A DNA stretch of 6,779 nt from Spirochaetaceae bacterium (GTDB taxonomy: Bacteria > Spirochaetota > Spirochaetia > DSM-27196 > SKKC01), in the NCBI GenBank assembly GCA_003552745.1, contig PUOG01000207.1:1-6779 (forward strand). The letters run 5' to 3'. Within the stretch, counting starts at the first letter, position 1; every line of letters starts with the position of its first letter. Below are positions 5,837 to 6,779 of the stretch, in pieces. A program made the position numbers and the translations under genes. The notes beneath the pieces were generated by a model that saw only the letters and a program-made list of their open reading frames with translations, did not search any database and was not told where the DNA came from.

Positions 5837-6779
5837 ATGGTAGTAGTCCTCGAGCGCGACATCCGCGACAGCCACAAGCAAAGGATCCGTGAATTCCTCG
5901 AACAGCACGGTTTTCAGGTGCGTGAGATCGTCGGTGTCGAAGAGACGATTTTTGGAGCGGTCGGCCAGGTCAGTATCGATATTCGCGATGTCGAAGTGCT
6001 TCCCGGCGTCGACAAGGTCGTTCCCATCAGCAAGCCGTACAAGCTGGCGAGTCGGGAGTTGAAGAAATCGGACAGTGTCGTCCGTGTCGGGAGGATCGCG
6101 TTCGGCGGGCCACGCGTGACGGTCGTCGCCGGGCCGTGCGCCGTCGAAGGGCGTGATGAGATCATGGAGGCCGCACACATCGTACGAAAGTCGGGTGCGG
6201 TCATGCTTCGTGGCGGAGCGTTCAAGCCGCGCACGTCGCCGTACAGCTTTCAGGGCCTCGGTGAGGAAGGGTTGCGCTATCTGAAAGAAGCGGGTGAGGC
6301 GAACGGAATGCCGGTCATCTCCGAGATCGTTTCTCCGGCACACGTCGACATGATGCGCGACTACGTCGACATGTTTCAGATCGGCACTCGTAACATGCAG
6401 AACTTCGAGCTCCTGAAGGCGGTCGGCGCGGCGGAGAAGCCGATCATGCTCAAGCGCGGGCTTTCCTCGACGATTGAGGAGTGGCTCATGGCAGCCGAAT
6501 ATCTGCTCGCCCACGGTGCCGAGGATGTAATTCTGTGTGAGCGGGGGATCCGGACCTTTGAGACGTACACGCGGAACAGTCTCGATATCTCGTCTATTCC
6601 GGTTGTGAAGAAACTGAGCCACCTGCCGATAGTCGTCGACCCGAGCCATGCCACCGGTATCAGAGCGAAGGTGCCGCCGGTTGCCCGTGCGGCGGTTGCC
6701 GCGGGAGCCGACGGCATCATCGTAGAGGTCCATCCCGATCCCGACCGGGCGCTCAGTGACGGAGCACAGAGTCTCTTCC
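5837..6779 (+). CDS. aroF: 3-deoxy-7-phosphoheptulonate (DAHP) synthase, type I-beta, 3'-truncated by window edge
   Basis: This frame runs open from ATG 5837 to the right edge, giving 314 residues. The enzyme condenses phosphoenolpyruvate and erythrose 4-phosphate, the first step of the shikimate pathway to aromatic amino acids, in the cytoplasm. The N-terminal ~65 residues (MVVVLERDIRD, FLEQHGFQVREIVG) form a ferredoxin-like regulatory domain like that of Thermotoga DAHP synthase, so feedback by aromatic amino acids is likely. The barrel carries AGPCAVEG (98-105), LRGGAFKPRTSPYSFQGLG (124-142), KRG (206-208), CERGIRTFE (234-242), DPSHATG (268-274) and VEVHPDP (296-302). The metal ligands expected from the Thermotoga enzyme are present: Cys101, His271, Glu297 and Asp308. 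About 20-25 C-terminal residues should lie beyond the edge. The ATG has no Shine-Dalgarno and sits 8 nt after a -10 box. It begins 55 bp after the lytic transglycosylase stop. Confidence 0.96.
   Translation, partial: MVVVLERDIRDSHKQRIREFLEQHGFQVREIVGVEETIFGAVGQVSIDIRDVEVLPGVDKVVPISKPYKLASRELKKSDSVVRVGRIAFGGPRVTVVAGPCAVEGRDEIMEAAHIVRKSGAVMLRGGAFKPRTSPYSFQGLGEEGLRYLKEAGEANGMPVISEIVSPAHVDMMRDYVDMFQIGTRNMQNFELLKAVGAAEKPIMLKRGLSSTIEEWLMAAEYLLAHGAEDVILCERGIRTFETYTRNSLDISSIPVVKKLSHLPIVVDPSHATGIRAKVPPVARAAVAAGADGIIVEVHPDPDRALSDGAQSLF

Noticed and set aside
5735..6733. 332-residue open frame on the minus strand
   Set aside because: It lies opposite the DAHP synthase gene, whose motifs and metal ligands are all intact; the protein is Arg/Asp-rich low-quality sequence typical of a GC-rich antisense shadow.
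1..6779. New defence, mobile or multi-gene system
   Set aside because: All frames of size resolve to housekeeping or single-function genes; no direct repeats, transposase, integrase, reverse transcriptase, toxin-antitoxin pair or CRISPR-like spacing was seen.

Overview
The window looks like an ordinary chromosomal segment from a moderately GC-rich diderm bacterium, most likely a free-living member of the Spirochaetota. Pointers are the EF-G C-terminus, which resembles the EF-G paralogue shared by spirochaetes and planctomycetes, a CarD/CdnL regulator, and a dense mix of small strand-switching operons. This taxonomic call rests on remembered family resemblance, not on a search. Strong acidity of the solute-binding protein would fit a saline habitat, but that is inference.

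Layout, left to right. (1) 1-525 (+): 3' end of an elongation factor G gene. (2) 555-1271 (+): a RecA/KaiC-like P-loop protein of unknown role, 29 bp downstream and probably co-transcribed. (3) 1313-1349: hairpin with T-rich flanks on both sides, serving this operon and the convergent gene. (4) 1373-1975 (-): CarD-family RNA polymerase-binding regulator with a near-consensus promoter that ends almost at its start codon. (5) 2059-2532 (+): small protein with a two-helix membrane hairpin and a winged-helix-like C-terminus. (6) 2539-4128 (-): periplasmic family 5 (oligopeptide-type) solute-binding protein, ending 6 bp from gene 5. (7) 4243-4962 (+): TylF/MycF-type SAM-dependent methyltransferase, divergent from gene 6. 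(8) 5005-5781 (+): membrane-anchored or secreted lytic transglycosylase with an SLT domain. (9) 5837-6779 (+): 3-deoxy-7-phosphoheptulonate (DAHP) synthase, type I-beta, running off the right edge.

The genes do not form one pathway: they cover translation, transcription control, peptide uptake, small-molecule or glycan methylation, cell-wall remodelling and aromatic amino-acid synthesis. I see no CRISPR array, insertion sequence, tRNA, rRNA, phage gene or defence system, and no clear new multi-gene system.

The most distinctive signal is regulatory. Two genes, carD and the DAHP synthase gene, have recognisable -35/-10 elements placed so that the -10 box lies exactly 8 nt before the ATG, with no Shine-Dalgarno sequence. 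That predicts leaderless or near-leaderless mRNAs. The lytic transglycosylase gene has a similar but longer arrangement (about a 10-nt leader). The EF-G-linked gene 555-1271 has a normal AAGGAG, so both initiation modes seem to be used.
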